Notes: generated from the letters alone by a model not told the origin. DNA of 64,000 bases from Photorhabdus laumondii subsp. laumondii (GCF_003343245.1 NZ_CP024901.1:4030001-4094000), one strand, 5' to 3'; numbered from the stretch's first letter, positions 33,871-42,928 are shown. Made by a program: numbers and translations.

Positions 33871-35655
33871 ATGAATACCACAATGACCGAACGATTAGTT
33901 TCTATTGCACAGGCAGCACATAAAGCCGGACATGGCAGTAAAGAAGCAATATATCGGGCGGCTTGTGAAGAGCTGTGTATGTCACGTTCAACATTGATTA
34001 AAAAACTTGGTGAAGTTTCTGGCAAAAAGCCACGCAAGAAACGTTCTGATGCAGGTAATAGCGCGCTGACACGTGAAGAAGCAACTTTGATCTCAGGGGT
34101 ATTGATGGAGGCCACTCGTAATACAGGGAAACGGTTATATAGCCTCGAACAGGCCGTTAATGATCTGCGTTCAAATGGCCTGATTAATGCAGGCCATATT
34201 GATACCAAAACAGGCGAATTTTCTCCGTTATCCATTGACGCGATTAGTCGTGCATTGCGCCAGTACAAACTTCATCCTGAACAGTTGAAAATGCCTGCGC
34301 CCAGCCTACAATTGGCTAGCCTGCATCCCAATCATGTCTGGGAATTAGACGCCTCAATTTGTGTGTTGTATTACCTAAAAAACCCTAATAAAAACAATGG
34401 GGTTGACAGTGGATTACGCATGATGCCTGTGGCTGAATTTAATAAAAATAAGCCGAAAAATCTGGCTCGTATCATTAATGATCGCGTCTGGTCGTTTGAA
34501 TTAACAGATCACACAAGTGGCTGGATATATGTTGAATACTTATTTGGCGGTGAAACCAGTCAGAATTTTACTTCTGTGTTGATTAACGCAATGCAAGATC
34601 GTGGTGACGCAGATGTATTACACGGTGTACCCCAAATTTTATTTACTGACCCCGGTTCTGCTTTGACAGCACCTACACTACGTAACTTGTGTAAGGTCCT
34701 AGGCATTCAAATGATACAACACAAGGCCCGTAACGCCCGTGCTACGGGCTCTGTTGAAAAAGCACGTGACATCATCGAACGCAATTTCGAATCCGGTTTA
34801 CGCTTTCGACAGGTTGATAATATTGATGAACTTAACCGTCTGGCACGGCTATGGCGTATGAAGTTTAACCGCAGTGCAATACATAGCCGACATGGACAAA
34901 CCCGTACAGATTGCTGGCTAAAAATCACAGCAGAACAGTTAGTAAAAGCACCTGCCATTAACGTTTGTCGTGAATTGGCAATTAGCACCCCAGAAAGCCG
35001 TAAAGTACAGGCAACCTTGCGAGTATCTTTCAGGGGACGTGAGTATGACGTCAGTACTGTTCCTGGGGTGAGTGTTGGTGATTCAATCATGATCACCCGC
35101 AATCCGTGGCGTGACGAAGAGGCACAGGTAGTCATTACTGGTGAAGATGGCTTTGAGGCTTTTCATCTTGTTAATGAAGTTACTAAAGATGAGTACGGCT
35201 TTGCCATCGGCGCACCTGTAATTGGTAGTGAATTCCAAGCCATTCCTCAAACAATTGCACAACGTAATTTAGCCGAAGTTGAACAGAAAATCATGGGGAC
35301 AAACAACACGGCTGAAACTGAAATAGCACGTAAATTGAAAACACTTCCCCTCAATGGTCGGTTTGATCCATATTTGGATATTGAACGTAATGATGCACCA
35401 ACGTATATGCCAAAACGTGGACAAGCCTCTACGGTACATAGTCCACGAATTGAACAGCTTATGAACCCCGTTGATGTTGTCAAAATTTTACGTGAACGGT
35501 TCCAATCACATGGTAAGACATGGCGTGGTGAATTTTATCAGCAAATAGTTAAACGCTTTCCTAATGGTGTTCCAACAGATCAAATTGATGAGTTGGTTGA
35601 TGAATTCATAGGGAAATCAACAACTGTTGTATGCAATATTGTTAACGGTAATTAA
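33871..35655 (+). CDS. Phage transposase A (DDE, BcepMu/Tn552 type)
   Basis: A 594-residue integrase-core transposase. The three acidic residues are visible in HVWELDASI (about residue 155), LFTDPGSAL (about 252) and TGSVEKARD (about 293), followed by a Mu-type C-terminal domain. An N-terminal HTH (YRAACEELCMSRSTLIKKL) should bind the phage ends. It catalyses integration and replicative transposition with the downstream ATPase. The intact frame suggests activity. Confidence 0.93.
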   Translation: MNTTMTERLVSIAQAAHKAGHGSKEAIYRAACEELCMSRSTLIKKLGEVSGKKPRKKRSDAGNSALTREEATLISGVLMEATRNTGKRLYSLEQAVNDLRSNGLINAGHIDTKTGEFSPLSIDAISRALRQYKLHPEQLKMPAPSLQLASLHPNHVWELDASICVLYYLKNPNKNNGVDSGLRMMPVAEFNKNKPKNLARIINDRVWSFELTDHTSGWIYVEYLFGGETSQNFTSVLINAMQDRGDADVLHGVPQILFTDPGSALTAPTLRNLCKVLGIQMIQHKARNARATGSVEKARDIIERNFESGLRFRQVDNIDELNRLARLWRMKFNRSAIHSRHGQTRTDCWLKITAEQLVKAPAINVCRELAISTPESRKVQATLRVSFRGREYDVSTVPGVSVGDSIMITRNPWRDEEAQVVITGEDGFEAFHLVNEVTKDEYGFAIGAPVIGSEFQAIPQTIAQRNLAEVEQKIMGTNNTAETEIARKLKTLPLNGRFDPYLDIERNDAPTYMPKRGQASTVHSPRIEQLMNPVDVVKILRERFQSHGKTWRGEFYQQIVKRFPNGVPTDQIDELVDEFIGKSTTVVCNIVNGN

Positions 35656-35893
35656 TTTTTCATGGTGTATATTAAGGAAAAGAAAAATAGCAATTAAAAT
35701 TCATGATCCACTGCTTTCACTGACAACTCAAAATACAACTGAGGTTTATTTATAAAAGTGATCCAGTTTGTTTTCGTGAAACTCATCATAACGTAAGAAA
35801 TATAAAGGATGTTTTTCCAGGGAATGATGTTGCTATCTCTTATTATCAATGGAATATGCAGAAATAAAAATAGCCGCTTAACGGGGGATTATT

Positions 35894-37066
35894 ATGCTGG
35901 TGTTTAAACAGCAGTTACAGGTACATCAGTTAACACAAAGTGCAGCAGCAAGTGCGGCAGGAATTTCAGCGGCGGCGTTGGCTCAAATTGTTAATCACAA
36001 TATATGGCCACGACAGAACGCAGATGCAATTCGTCAGCGTATTACTGATTTCTTGGCAAAAAGAGGTATCGATACCGCAAAAAGTTTTGAGGTGGTACAA
36101 ACAACCAATAAATCAGATATCTATACCGATAATAAAAATACAACCCTCATTTCTGAGGAGGAAAACATGTTACTAAAAAAACAAGTGTTATTTCCAGCTA
36201 CGAAAAAGCACTTTGGTTTATTTCGTGATCCATTTGAAGATAGTGCAATTCAAAGTGCTGAAGATGTTTTTGTGACTCCAGATAGCCGTTATGTACGGGA
36301 AGCCATGTATCAAACAGCCCGCTATGGTGGTTTTCTGGCAGTATCAGGGGAATCGGGTTCAGGTAAAACGACACTGCGTCGTGATCTTATTGACCGTATT
36401 AACAGGGAAAATACCCCCGTTATTGTTATTGAACCCTACGTATTAGCAATGGAAGACAATGATGTAAAAGGTAAAACCTTGAAAGCATCAAACATTGTTG
36501 AAGCTATTGTGAATACCTTAGCGCCATTGGAAAACTTGAAACGATCGCCTGAAGCACGCTTCCGCCAGTTGCACAAGATATTGAAAGACAGTTCACGCGC
36601 TGGCTATCAACATGTGTTAATAATAGAAGAAGCACACTCGTTGCCTTTACCGACATTAAAACACCTTAAACGATTCTTTGAACTGGAAGATGGATTTAAA
36701 AAACTGTTATCGATCATTTTGATTGGTCAGTCTGAACTGGAATTGAAGCTATCTGAACGTAATCAAGAGGTTCGTGAAGTAGTGCAACGTTGTGAAGTTG
36801 TTAATTTGTTTCCTCTTAATGATTATCTGGAAACATTTCTGGATTTTAAATTTAGTCGCGTAGGCATGAAGACTAACAAGATTTTAGATAATAGCGTTAT
36901 TGGTGCTATCCGTGACCGTTTATGTCTTAGTCGGCATAGTGGTAAAGAAACTGTTAGTTTATTATATCCATTAGCTATCGGAAACTTGATTATTGCAGCT
37001 ATGAACATGGCTGCAATTAATGAGATACCTATGGTTGATGCCAATATTATTCGCAGTGTTAGCTAA
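35894..37066 (+). CDS. Transposition ATPase B (ExeA-like AAA)
   Basis: A 390-residue protein: an N-terminal HTH (QLTQSAAASAAGISAAALAQIVN), then an AAA ATPase with Walker A SGESGSGKTTLRR and Walker B HVLIIEEAHSL, and a sensor-like LIGQSELELKL. It selects target DNA and activates the transposase, as MuB does. A 238-bp AT-rich gap separates it from A. Confidence 0.92.
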   Translation: MLVFKQQLQVHQLTQSAAASAAGISAAALAQIVNHNIWPRQNADAIRQRITDFLAKRGIDTAKSFEVVQTTNKSDIYTDNKNTTLISEEENMLLKKQVLFPATKKHFGLFRDPFEDSAIQSAEDVFVTPDSRYVREAMYQTARYGGFLAVSGESGSGKTTLRRDLIDRINRENTPVIVIEPYVLAMEDNDVKGKTLKASNIVEAIVNTLAPLENLKRSPEARFRQLHKILKDSSRAGYQHVLIIEEAHSLPLPTLKHLKRFFELEDGFKKLLSIILIGQSELELKLSERNQEVREVVQRCEVVNLFPLNDYLETFLDFKFSRVGMKTNKILDNSVIGAIRDRLCLSRHSGKETVSLLYPLAIGNLIIAAMNMAAINEIPMVDANIIRSVS

Positions 37067-37524
37067 AGATATCATTATGATAAAAAATTCTATTCAGCAA
37101 TTAATATTGAAAATATTCATATTAAAACTTCCTTATCACAAATTAAATATTCAAGGCGGATTCGACTAATTTCTGATTTTATTAATTTCAAGTTGGTTAC
37201 AACAAGGGCGGAACATACCATAACCAAAGAAATGGAAGTCTTGTAAATATTAAGTTCGGAATTTCATTGTCGATCTACTTGCAAAAATTTCTTTGTTGAG
37301 GAAAAGAAGAAAATATATTGGTATTAATAAAAGCATTCATTAAGTAACAGGTAATTAAATATGGTAGAAAGAAAAGTTATGTTTAAAGCGACTGCGGCTT
37401 CTTACACCCCGTAATTATTTAAATAAAGCTGTTATAAAAGATATTAATTAAATATCAATTAATTCAGGTAAAGAAAATTTTTCAATTATCCATTTGAATA
37501 GAAAATTAAGTAAGGAGCACATTT
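37067..37524. other. AT-rich gap in the early region without a clear gene
   Basis: About 460 bp, very AT-rich. Two tiny frames (37077-37169 and 37361-37414) have weak or no binding sites. The gap may mark loss of an accessory early gene. Confidence 0.5.
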
Positions 37525-37716
37525 ATGAAAATAACATGTAATCACTGCAAACAACCTGTTGAAAAAATGAATCTAAAACAAGCCAATGTTATCCAAACTC
37601 CTGAATTTGGTGAGTGGGTTGTCGATTTAATCTTAGTTTGTCCACATTGTAGTCAGCAATACGGTGTATCTGTGGCAACATGGGATTTACAGCCACTGGA
37701 GACCACTCATGGATAA
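37525..37716 (+). CDS. Small zinc-ribbon protein
   Basis: A 63-residue protein with CNHC near the N terminus and CPHC further on, a two-knuckle zinc ribbon, and EFGEWVVDLILVCPHCSQQYGV. AAGGAG precedes the ATG. Such small ribbons occur in Mu-like early operons. Function unknown. Confidence 0.75.
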   Translation: MKITCNHCKQPVEKMNLKQANVIQTPEFGEWVVDLILVCPHCSQQYGVSVATWDLQPLETTHG

Positions 37717-37813
37717 AACGGCCTTATACCGAAAAGCCAAGCTCAGTAGTATCAAGTTAATGCTGGCTATTTTGGTTTACTTAATTCAAGAGTACATAGC
37801 AGAGGATGAATAA
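37709..37813 (+). CDS. Small hydrophobic protein (34 residues)
   Basis: The ATG at 37709 overlaps the previous stop by 8 bp. A basic N terminus precedes a hydrophobic stretch (IKLMLAILVYLIQEYIA), a potential single membrane helix. GemA starts 1 nt after its stop. Tight coupling suggests it is real. Confidence 0.55.
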   Translation: MDKTALYRKAKLSSIKLMLAILVYLIQEYIAEDE

Positions 37814-37814
37814 G

Positions 37815-38254
37815 ATGGCAAAACAGAAACTTATTCAGCTTACTTTCATATTGCACGTAGTGATCTAAAACTAGACGAGGATACGTATCGCCAGATGTTA
37901 CTTTCAGAAACCGGAAAAGCCTCTACGCGGGAAATGGATATCCCGCAGTTAACTCGCGTTTTGGAAGCTATGAAAAAGCGCGGTTTTAAAATTCAATCCT
38001 TTAGGAAATCCAAAAAATCACGTCCATTAGATAGTCATCCCCAATCAAAGAAGATACGTGCATTGTGGCTGGAAATGGCATCTATAGGTATTGTTCGTAA
38101 TGGTTCTGAACAAGCCTTAGCTCACTGGATTAAGCGTGAAACGAATATTGATGGTTTACAGTGGTTAGATTCAGACCAAGCCAGCAGCATTATTGAAAAA
38201 CTGAAGAAGTGGCAGAACCGTGTCACGAGGAAAAAGTATGAATGGTGTGAATAA
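37815..38254 (+). pseudogene. gemA: GemA-like regulator (Mu gp16), frameshifted near the N terminus
   Basis: The ATG at 37815 starts MAKQKLIQL in one frame and stops after 17 codons. From about 37845 the next frame continues HIARSDLKLDEDTYRQMLLSETGKAS, the normal GemA sequence, to the stop at 38254. One missing T in the TTT of ACTTTC restores a frame of about 146 residues. An internal ATG at 37895 could give a 119-residue form. GemA modulates host gene expression in Mu; the DUF1018 family signature is clear. Confidence 0.8.
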
Positions 38255-38606
38255 CTTTCGTAGCAAAGGTCCTGAGTTGCTAGTCGAACTGGCACAGCAT
38301 ACAGCTTGCACGGTCAGTGAAATAATCCATGTTGAGCCTGCGTTAGCCGAACAAATTGGTGAAGCTGTTGCGAACCATATGATGCAGGTTTGGGGCGGTC
38401 AGAATGTCTATTTTCCTATGGGCATGGTTTGGAAAGTCAGCCTCCGTGATCGTGAGATTTTCAACGAATTTAACGGTAAAAATCATCATGACCTGGCTCG
38501 TAAGTTTGGTGTTTCTATTCAATGGATTTACAGCGTAGTGAAACGTATTCGAAAGGAGGAACTGGATCGCCTGCAAGGTAAGTTATTCGATAACGAGTCT
38601 GAATAG
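38238..38606 (+). CDS. mor: Mor-family middle/late transcription activator
   Basis: A 122-residue protein from ATG 38238 (GAGG upstream). VGEAVANHMMQVWGGQNVYFPMG-type core (ANHMMQVWGGQNVYFPMG) and the C-terminal HTH NHHDLARKFGVSIQWIYSVVKRIRKEE are characteristic of Mor/C. It should activate the leftward late operon at 29.4 kb. It overlaps gemA by 17 bp. Confidence 0.92.
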   Translation: MNGVNNFRSKGPELLVELAQHTACTVSEIIHVEPALAEQIGEAVANHMMQVWGGQNVYFPMGMVWKVSLRDREIFNEFNGKNHHDLARKFGVSIQWIYSVVKRIRKEELDRLQGKLFDNESE

Positions 38607-38641
38607 GCAGGTCAAACTAATTGAGCTTAGTAAAATCAGAT

Positions 38642-38674
38642 GGCAGACTAAACATGATTCTCGTTCGGTCTGCC
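38642..38674 (+). terminator. Hairpin after mor
   Basis: GGCAGAC and GTCTGCC pair across a 19-nt loop and are followed by TTTC. It lies between mor and the right end of the prophage and probably ends early transcription. Confidence 0.55.
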
Positions 38675-38784
38675 TTTCAAATACTGAAAAGGATTTACAA
38701 TTGAATCTCCATAACTTCCCATTTAGTCCAAGTTTTTCCCATAATTATCTTTCAGTTCCCTGTCAAATATCTTACTTATGATCA

Positions 38785-38790
38785 ATATTG
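38785..38790. repeat. Target-site duplication of the Mu-like prophage, right copy
   Basis: ATATTG, identical to 5291-5296, lies directly outside the CA end of the prophage at 38784. Confidence 0.88.
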
Positions 38791-39255
38791 CTTAAGTTCG
38801 CGGCATTTGTGGAAATACCCATCACCTTTAGGTTGATAAGGCCCCTGATAATGTTCAGCAAATATGATCCGTTCAGTAGAAGGGAAATAAGCCCTTAAAC
38901 TTTCTTTATTCTGCCTGCGCCACGGACCAGAAGGTTTTGCCCAGATAATGTGGTTAAGCACATTGAACCGTTCACGAACAAGGATTTCCGTATCAGACGC
39001 CAAACGCGAACCACAAAATATATACAAACTGCCGTTGGGTTTCAGCACACGCCAGAATTCAGTCAGTACTTCATCCAGCCACGCAAGATAAGCCGTTACA
39101 TCCTCCCATTGTCTGTCCCAACCACACTCTTTTACCCGAAAATAGGGGGGATCGGTGGCGATTAAGTCTATGCAGTTGTCTGGTAACGTTTTGATAAATC
39201 GTAGAGAGTCGTCATTAATTAATGTGATACCACTTAAATTCACAATATTTTCCAT
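38785..39255 (-). pseudogene. DNA methyltransferase, 5' half (split by the Mu-like prophage)
   Basis: The frame encodes 157 residues of an N6/N4 methyltransferase: GITLINDDSLRFIKTLPDN, the catalytic DLIATDPPYF, and FWRVLKPNGSLYIFCGSR. It runs into a TGA made by the first bases of the inserted prophage. The matching C-terminal half is at 4718-5290. The target recognition part is divided, so neither half should be active. In related prophages the intact enzyme sits between Q and the lysis genes. Confidence 0.92.
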
Positions 39256-39355
39256 AATCGATACTAGCTTACTCTCTGGTTAGCACAGAACAGGCGAATG
39301 GCTGGTGTCGTCAACTCCACCAGCCATCCATTTCACCGCTTAAGAAGTCACCCCA

Positions 39356-39556
39356 TCAAAGGCAACGCTTGAAAAAGGTGTCGTTGTCCCGGCTTTCCAT
39401 CAAGCCAGCCAGACAAAATTGAGTTAAAAGTAATTGGCAACGCGGTGTTGATAGCCCCGTCAGAGTTGAAACATCGGGAATAGAAACCCAGTCATACATT
39501 GGTACTGTTTCTAAAACACATGAGGCTGTTGTTGTCATATCTTCATGTTTTAGCAT
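39356..39556 (-). CDS. Small winged-helix-like prophage protein
   Basis: A 66-residue protein. YDWVSIPDVSTLTGLSTPRCQLLLTQFCLAGLMESRDND has the spacing of a winged HTH. An internal ATG at 39538 is possible. It lies between the Q terminator and the methyltransferase. Family not recognised. Confidence 0.55.
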   Translation of the reverse strand: MLKHEDMTTTASCVLETVPMYDWVSIPDVSTLTGLSTPRCQLLLTQFCLAGLMESRDNDTFFKRCL

Positions 39557-39647
39557 GATAATTTAAACCTTTGGTCAGTTATTGTGCATAGACACACATG
39601 TAACTCTGACCAATGACAACAGCAAGTCTTATCTGAATTTCAGGCAA

Positions 39648-39672
39648 TAAAAAACCCCGCACTGGGCGAGGC
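39648..39672 (-). terminator. Terminator downstream of the Q-like gene
   Basis: On the minus strand GCCTCGC-CCAGT-GCGGGG is followed by TTTTTT. In a lambdoid layout this would be the early terminator that Q-modified polymerase must pass, or simply the end of the Q message. Confidence 0.7.
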
Positions 39673-39735
39673 TATCAGTCACGAATACTACTATCACAAC
39701 ATATACTGAAATAGTGGCTCATAAGTTCAAAGATG

Positions 39736-40047
39736 TCAACACGTTCGTGACAAAAGTCTTGATTTTCTTTCCTGTTCCCGTCTTATAAAGGCATCTTGCA
39801 ATGGTTGATAAATCAAATATTCCGTTGCTCTTAATATTTCCTCAACCTCACGCCGACAAGTTGACATTGATGGCTTTCGCTTACGCAACATACCATTTCT
39901 GCGGATCATAATTCTTGGCTGAACCGTTGCATGATAATGTTTGGCAATTGCTCTATCAGATACACAATAAACATATCGACTAAGCAACATCCCAAATGCA
40001 ACCCGATCAATGTGGTAAATATGGTCTACTACCCTAGCGATTAACAT
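39736..40047 (-). CDS. Q-like late antiterminator (probable)
   Basis: A 103-residue protein with RYVYCVSDRAIAKHYHATVQPR and CRREVEEILRATEYLIYQPLQDAFI, an HTH-like arrangement similar to short Q/DUF1133 proteins. It is the last early gene before methyltransferase and lysis genes, where Q belongs. It would bind near the late promoter and allow read-through into lysis and structural genes. The call rests largely on position. Confidence 0.55.
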   Translation of the reverse strand: MLIARVVDHIYHIDRVAFGMLLSRYVYCVSDRAIAKHYHATVQPRIMIRRNGMLRKRKPSMSTCRREVEEILRATEYLIYQPLQDAFIRREQERKSRLLSRTC

Positions 40048-40092
40048 TCCGTCATCATCATTGCATATCGGACGTTCTGGATAACCTCTCAG

Positions 40093-40251
40093 CTATACCG
40101 TCGCCATAAGCTCAGCAATCATACTGCTCTGACGTTTATCAAGCCTGCCAGAATACACCCATGCACCGAACTTGGATAACCAGTCCTGCAACCAAATTTC
40201 TTGTGCCTGAGTCAATTGCAGCCCATCCGTTGAAAATATCACACCCGACAT
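40093..40251 (-). CDS. Small prophage protein (52 residues)
   Basis: The ATG at 40251 overlaps the end of the Ref-like gene by 13 bp. The product contains LTQAQEIWLQDWLSKFGAWVYSGRLDKRQSS, a pattern seen in small proteins encoded immediately before Q in enterobacterial lambdoid phages. Function unknown. Confidence 0.7.
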   Translation of the reverse strand: MSGVIFSTDGLQLTQAQEIWLQDWLSKFGAWVYSGRLDKRQSSMIAELMATV

Positions 40252-40536
40252 AACCGTACCTCTTCAACTTCCCTTTTAACTTGGGGCAATAGTTCCGTTG
40301 CCATACTGTGGATTGCTTGCCATGTCTTCGGTGCCGCATGAAAGCCCGTGGGATGCAAACGCTCGATGATAGCGAGGATGCAGCAGAATGGAGAAATGAG
40401 CAGCCCTTTGGGCCATATCTTGTACCGCTCCCACATGATGAATTTCCGCAAGTATTACTCCCAACCCCATATTCCGACAACAGATACATCCCAGTAATGT
40501 CACATTAGAAAGCCACTGTTTTTCACTTTTAGCCAT
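40239..40536 (-). pseudogene. Ref-like HNH nuclease, frameshifted
   Basis: The frame from 40536 gives MAKSEKQWLSNVTLLGCICCRN, an AEIHHV motif and AHFSILLHP, matching phage Ref-type HNH proteins. Near 40340-40355 the continuation (HPTGFHAAPKTWQAIHSM) shifts to another frame and ends at 40239. One extra T in GCGTTTGCAT explains the break. Intact Ref proteins are RecA-dependent nucleases of about 95-100 residues. Here the second half would be lost. Confidence 0.72.
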
Positions 40537-40551
40537 TGGCTCTGCCTCTCA

Positions 40552-41145
40552 TTACATAAAATCGGACAACTGAGAAGCTGCATGTTCAGCGGCGTTTCGG
40601 GTCGGGAAATTGCGATACAAAATAAAGTTCCAAAGCACGTTTAATGTATCTTTATAAAGCTCCTGAAATTCCATCTCTTCCATTTTGGCGAAACTGACTG
40701 AACGAGGTTCACGGTACAGACTGCCGTTGGGCATTTCGTAAATGTCATAGTGCCCTGATTCCACTGTTGCCCAGCGCCGAAAGGCATCAAAGGATTTGGT
40801 GGCAGTAATATTCTGGGCTCGGTTTTTAGATATGCCAGCAAGATATTCATCCGCAGCGGATTGTAAGACATCTTCACTGCCCGCGAAGTGTGCAAGAAAT
40901 TGTACGTAGCCACGCACAAGCGCTTTCTCTTCCGGGGAAATGGTACCCCCAGCAGGTTCCCAGTATTCATAGCCGAGATTCAGAAGGGCAAAATATTTAC
41001 GATGGAAACGTGGGTTACGTGCTTTCTTAAAATCCGCATAGAGCACATCGCCCCACTTCACTTTGGAGTGCAGGTATTCCCTGGCTGCGGGAGTCGCAGG
41101 TCTCAGGGTGTCATTCGAAATTTTGATAAAACTATGCTGCGTCAT
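40552..41145 (-). CDS. DUF1367 family protein
   Basis: A 197-residue protein: FIKISNDTLRPATPAAREYLHSKVKWGDVLYADFKKARNPRFHRKYFALL is the DUF1367 start, found in the nin-like region of lambdoid phages. Function unknown; probably in recombination or DNA processing by neighbourhood (Ref and NinG-type genes). Confidence 0.88.
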   Translation of the reverse strand: MTQHSFIKISNDTLRPATPAAREYLHSKVKWGDVLYADFKKARNPRFHRKYFALLNLGYEYWEPAGGTISPEEKALVRGYVQFLAHFAGSEDVLQSAADEYLAGISKNRAQNITATKSFDAFRRWATVESGHYDIYEMPNGSLYREPRSVSFAKMEEMEFQELYKDTLNVLWNFILYRNFPTRNAAEHAASQLSDFM

Positions 41146-41245
41146 TACTTATCCTCAAAGTTATGACACAGCAGCTTTTGTTTAGGTTATCAGATGTTCA
41201 GGCCGATACGAACAGAATAACAGGTGTTAGTATTAATTCCCAATT

Positions 41246-42445
41246 TTACTTTCTATTAAATAAATTGACGACGTTTGTATCTTGTTGTGTAGTAGATATA
41301 TTAATACTATTCTTCAATTGTATTCTGGATTGGAAATCAAGTACCTGTGATTCTGACAAGAATCCCTTAGGAACTGAACATAAATCCTCTAAATCTCCTT
41401 TTGGGAAACCAAATTCCTCAAGAAGTGTTTTTTTACTAAAAGTTCTAGAATCCAATAATAGATTTAAGCACCTAGGTAACAAACGAACCGACTCTGGTTT
41501 TCTAAGATCATCAAGCGGCTCTCCTTTTCGCCAACCTCTAGCAGAAATATTTTTATATAACCTCTGATATTCCAGAGAAGATATTAATTCTAAATTTCTC
41601 GCTCTAAGGATCATAAATTGTGCCGACATCCCCCAGCGATTTTTTAGAGATATGAAATTCTGCAATGTAGGATATGGAGGAAGCTCTACAGAAAATGACT
41701 CTTCCGGCAGCATGAAACTCGACGCAAACTTATGTGCTTGCTCTTCTATTGGATTAAAATTGATATTATCAAATTTATTTATATATCGATGTAAGACTAT
41801 ATGACCTAATTCATGAGCAGCATCAAATCGACTACGATAATAGTTATCTTTATCACTAGCTAAAACCACATACGGTCTATTCTCTAAATCATTCCATTGA
41901 GAATAGCCATCCATTACAGAACTACCTTGTTCAAATCTGGAACAGACTATCCCCGCATTCTCCATTACCAGTAATAGATCATCTATCGGTGCAATACCTA
42001 ATCCCCAAGCTTTCCTACACTCAAAAGCCATTCTTTCAATCAATTGATCATCTATCGCTCTGTAATCCTTTACGTTAAGATGAGGAATGTTAACCTCTGG
42101 ATAATCAAGATATTCTTGCATCTTACATGATAACTCTTGAAACCACCCCATGTATCGCTCTGAGGCGATACATAAGTCTTTTGCCGTGGTTGAAAGTGTT
42201 CGGAAGAATACTGGTTTTTTTTCGTACTTAACAATAGGCTTTGTGAACCAACTTACCGGGCAATTAAGAATCTGACTTAAGCTATGCAATACTTCTGCAT
42301 CGGGGGAATGATTACCGTTTTCCCATTTGGTAATAGTTGATGGCGAACGATCTACTAACCTACCAAGGTTAATTTTCGATAATCCCCTCGCTTCTCTTAT
42401 CTGTGTCAACCTTTCAGATTGGAAACCAGAAATTCCCACTCTCAT
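41246..42445 (-). CDS. XRE-HTH plus ImmA/IrrE metallopeptidase
   Basis: A 399-residue fusion. Residues 8-65 are an XRE HTH (QIREARGLSKINLGRLVDRSPSTITKWENG). A zinc peptidase follows with DAAHELGHIVLH (HExxH) around residue 215 and EEQAHKFASSFMLP supplying the third ligand. Such proteins cleave or sequester repressors or act in toxin-antitoxin and anti-phage modules. It is transcribed with an upstream 155-residue protein and interrupts the usual nin region, as a moron would. Confidence 0.88.
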   Translation of the reverse strand: MRVGISGFQSERLTQIREARGLSKINLGRLVDRSPSTITKWENGNHSPDAEVLHSLSQILNCPVSWFTKPIVKYEKKPVFFRTLSTTAKDLCIASERYMGWFQELSCKMQEYLDYPEVNIPHLNVKDYRAIDDQLIERMAFECRKAWGLGIAPIDDLLLVMENAGIVCSRFEQGSSVMDGYSQWNDLENRPYVVLASDKDNYYRSRFDAAHELGHIVLHRYINKFDNINFNPIEEQAHKFASSFMLPEESFSVELPPYPTLQNFISLKNRWGMSAQFMILRARNLELISSLEYQRLYKNISARGWRKGEPLDDLRKPESVRLLPRCLNLLLDSRTFSKKTLLEEFGFPKGDLEDLCSVPKGFLSESQVLDFQSRIQLKNSINISTTQQDTNVVNLFNRK

Positions 42446-42460
42446 AATGTCTCACCTATT

Positions 42461-42928
42461 CTATTTTTCCTGATCCTTCAGGCGCTTCTTGAGCTTAGGT
42501 AAAACCATATCAGGAATGACTATCTTCTTCTCTCCAGTATAGAGGGCTAAAAGCTCCGTTACAGATTTATTATAGTGAAAACCTTTCATATTGGTAAAAG
42601 GAACCACAATCCTTAAATCCATCATGCTGGCCTGAGATTCATGATATGGTGGATTAATATTTATTAACAACACACCTAACGTATCAATGTCATTATGATG
42701 TTTACTATCTTCTTCTCTAAAAAGATCTGGAGTATAGCCTTCAAATTTTTCATTCAATTGGGCTATCAATGAACGATGTTTAGCACCTCTTATATGGCGC
42801 TCATCGTGATTTAACCCAATACGGCTAATTTTAACACCTTCTGAATCGATAATAATGTAATGCTCCCCTTTCGGGGATGTATCAGCATCGTAACAAAGAT
42901 AACCAGAGCGACTTGCGGCCTCCCTCAA
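42461..42928 (-). CDS. Unknown partner of the metallopeptidase, start unclear
   Basis: At least 155 residues from a TTG at 42928. The frame is open further upstream (through QRRFRPQARHYGLNSAL, about 43020) with no normal start, which suggests that the N terminus has been lost by frameshift from the 42994-43131 frame. The body contains YIIIDSEGVKISRIGLNHDE and LRIVVPFTNMKGFHYN. Not recognised. The 15-bp gap to the metallopeptidase gene implies joint function, possibly toxin with regulator. Confidence 0.65.
   Translation of the reverse strand: MREAASRSGYLCYDADTSPKGEHYIIIDSEGVKISRIGLNHDERHIRGAKHRSLIAQLNEKFEGYTPDLFREEDSKHHNDIDTLGVLLININPPYHESQASMMDLRIVVPFTNMKGFHYNKSVTELLALYTGEKKIVIPDMVLPKLKKRLKDQEK

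Larger units (their letters stand above)
5297..38784. mobile_element. Complete BcepMu-type transposable prophage, 33,488 bp
   Basis: The two ends read TGAT inward on each strand (TGATGCCGCG at 5297; TGATCATAAG as reverse complement from 38784), giving TG...CA termini. They are flanked by a 6-bp direct repeat. Inside are a DDE transposase, ExeA-like ATPase, Mor and GemA early genes on the plus strand at the right end, and the full late region on the minus strand. This divergent arrangement, with Mu-like head genes and P2-like tail genes, matches BcepMu rather than Mu. All morphogenesis genes appear intact apart from gemA, so the element could be functional. Confidence 0.92.

Noticed and set aside
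5297..38784. Long terminal inverted repeats at the Mu-like prophage ends
   Set aside because: Beyond the first four bases (TGAT) the two ends do not match; only short terminal identity is supported.
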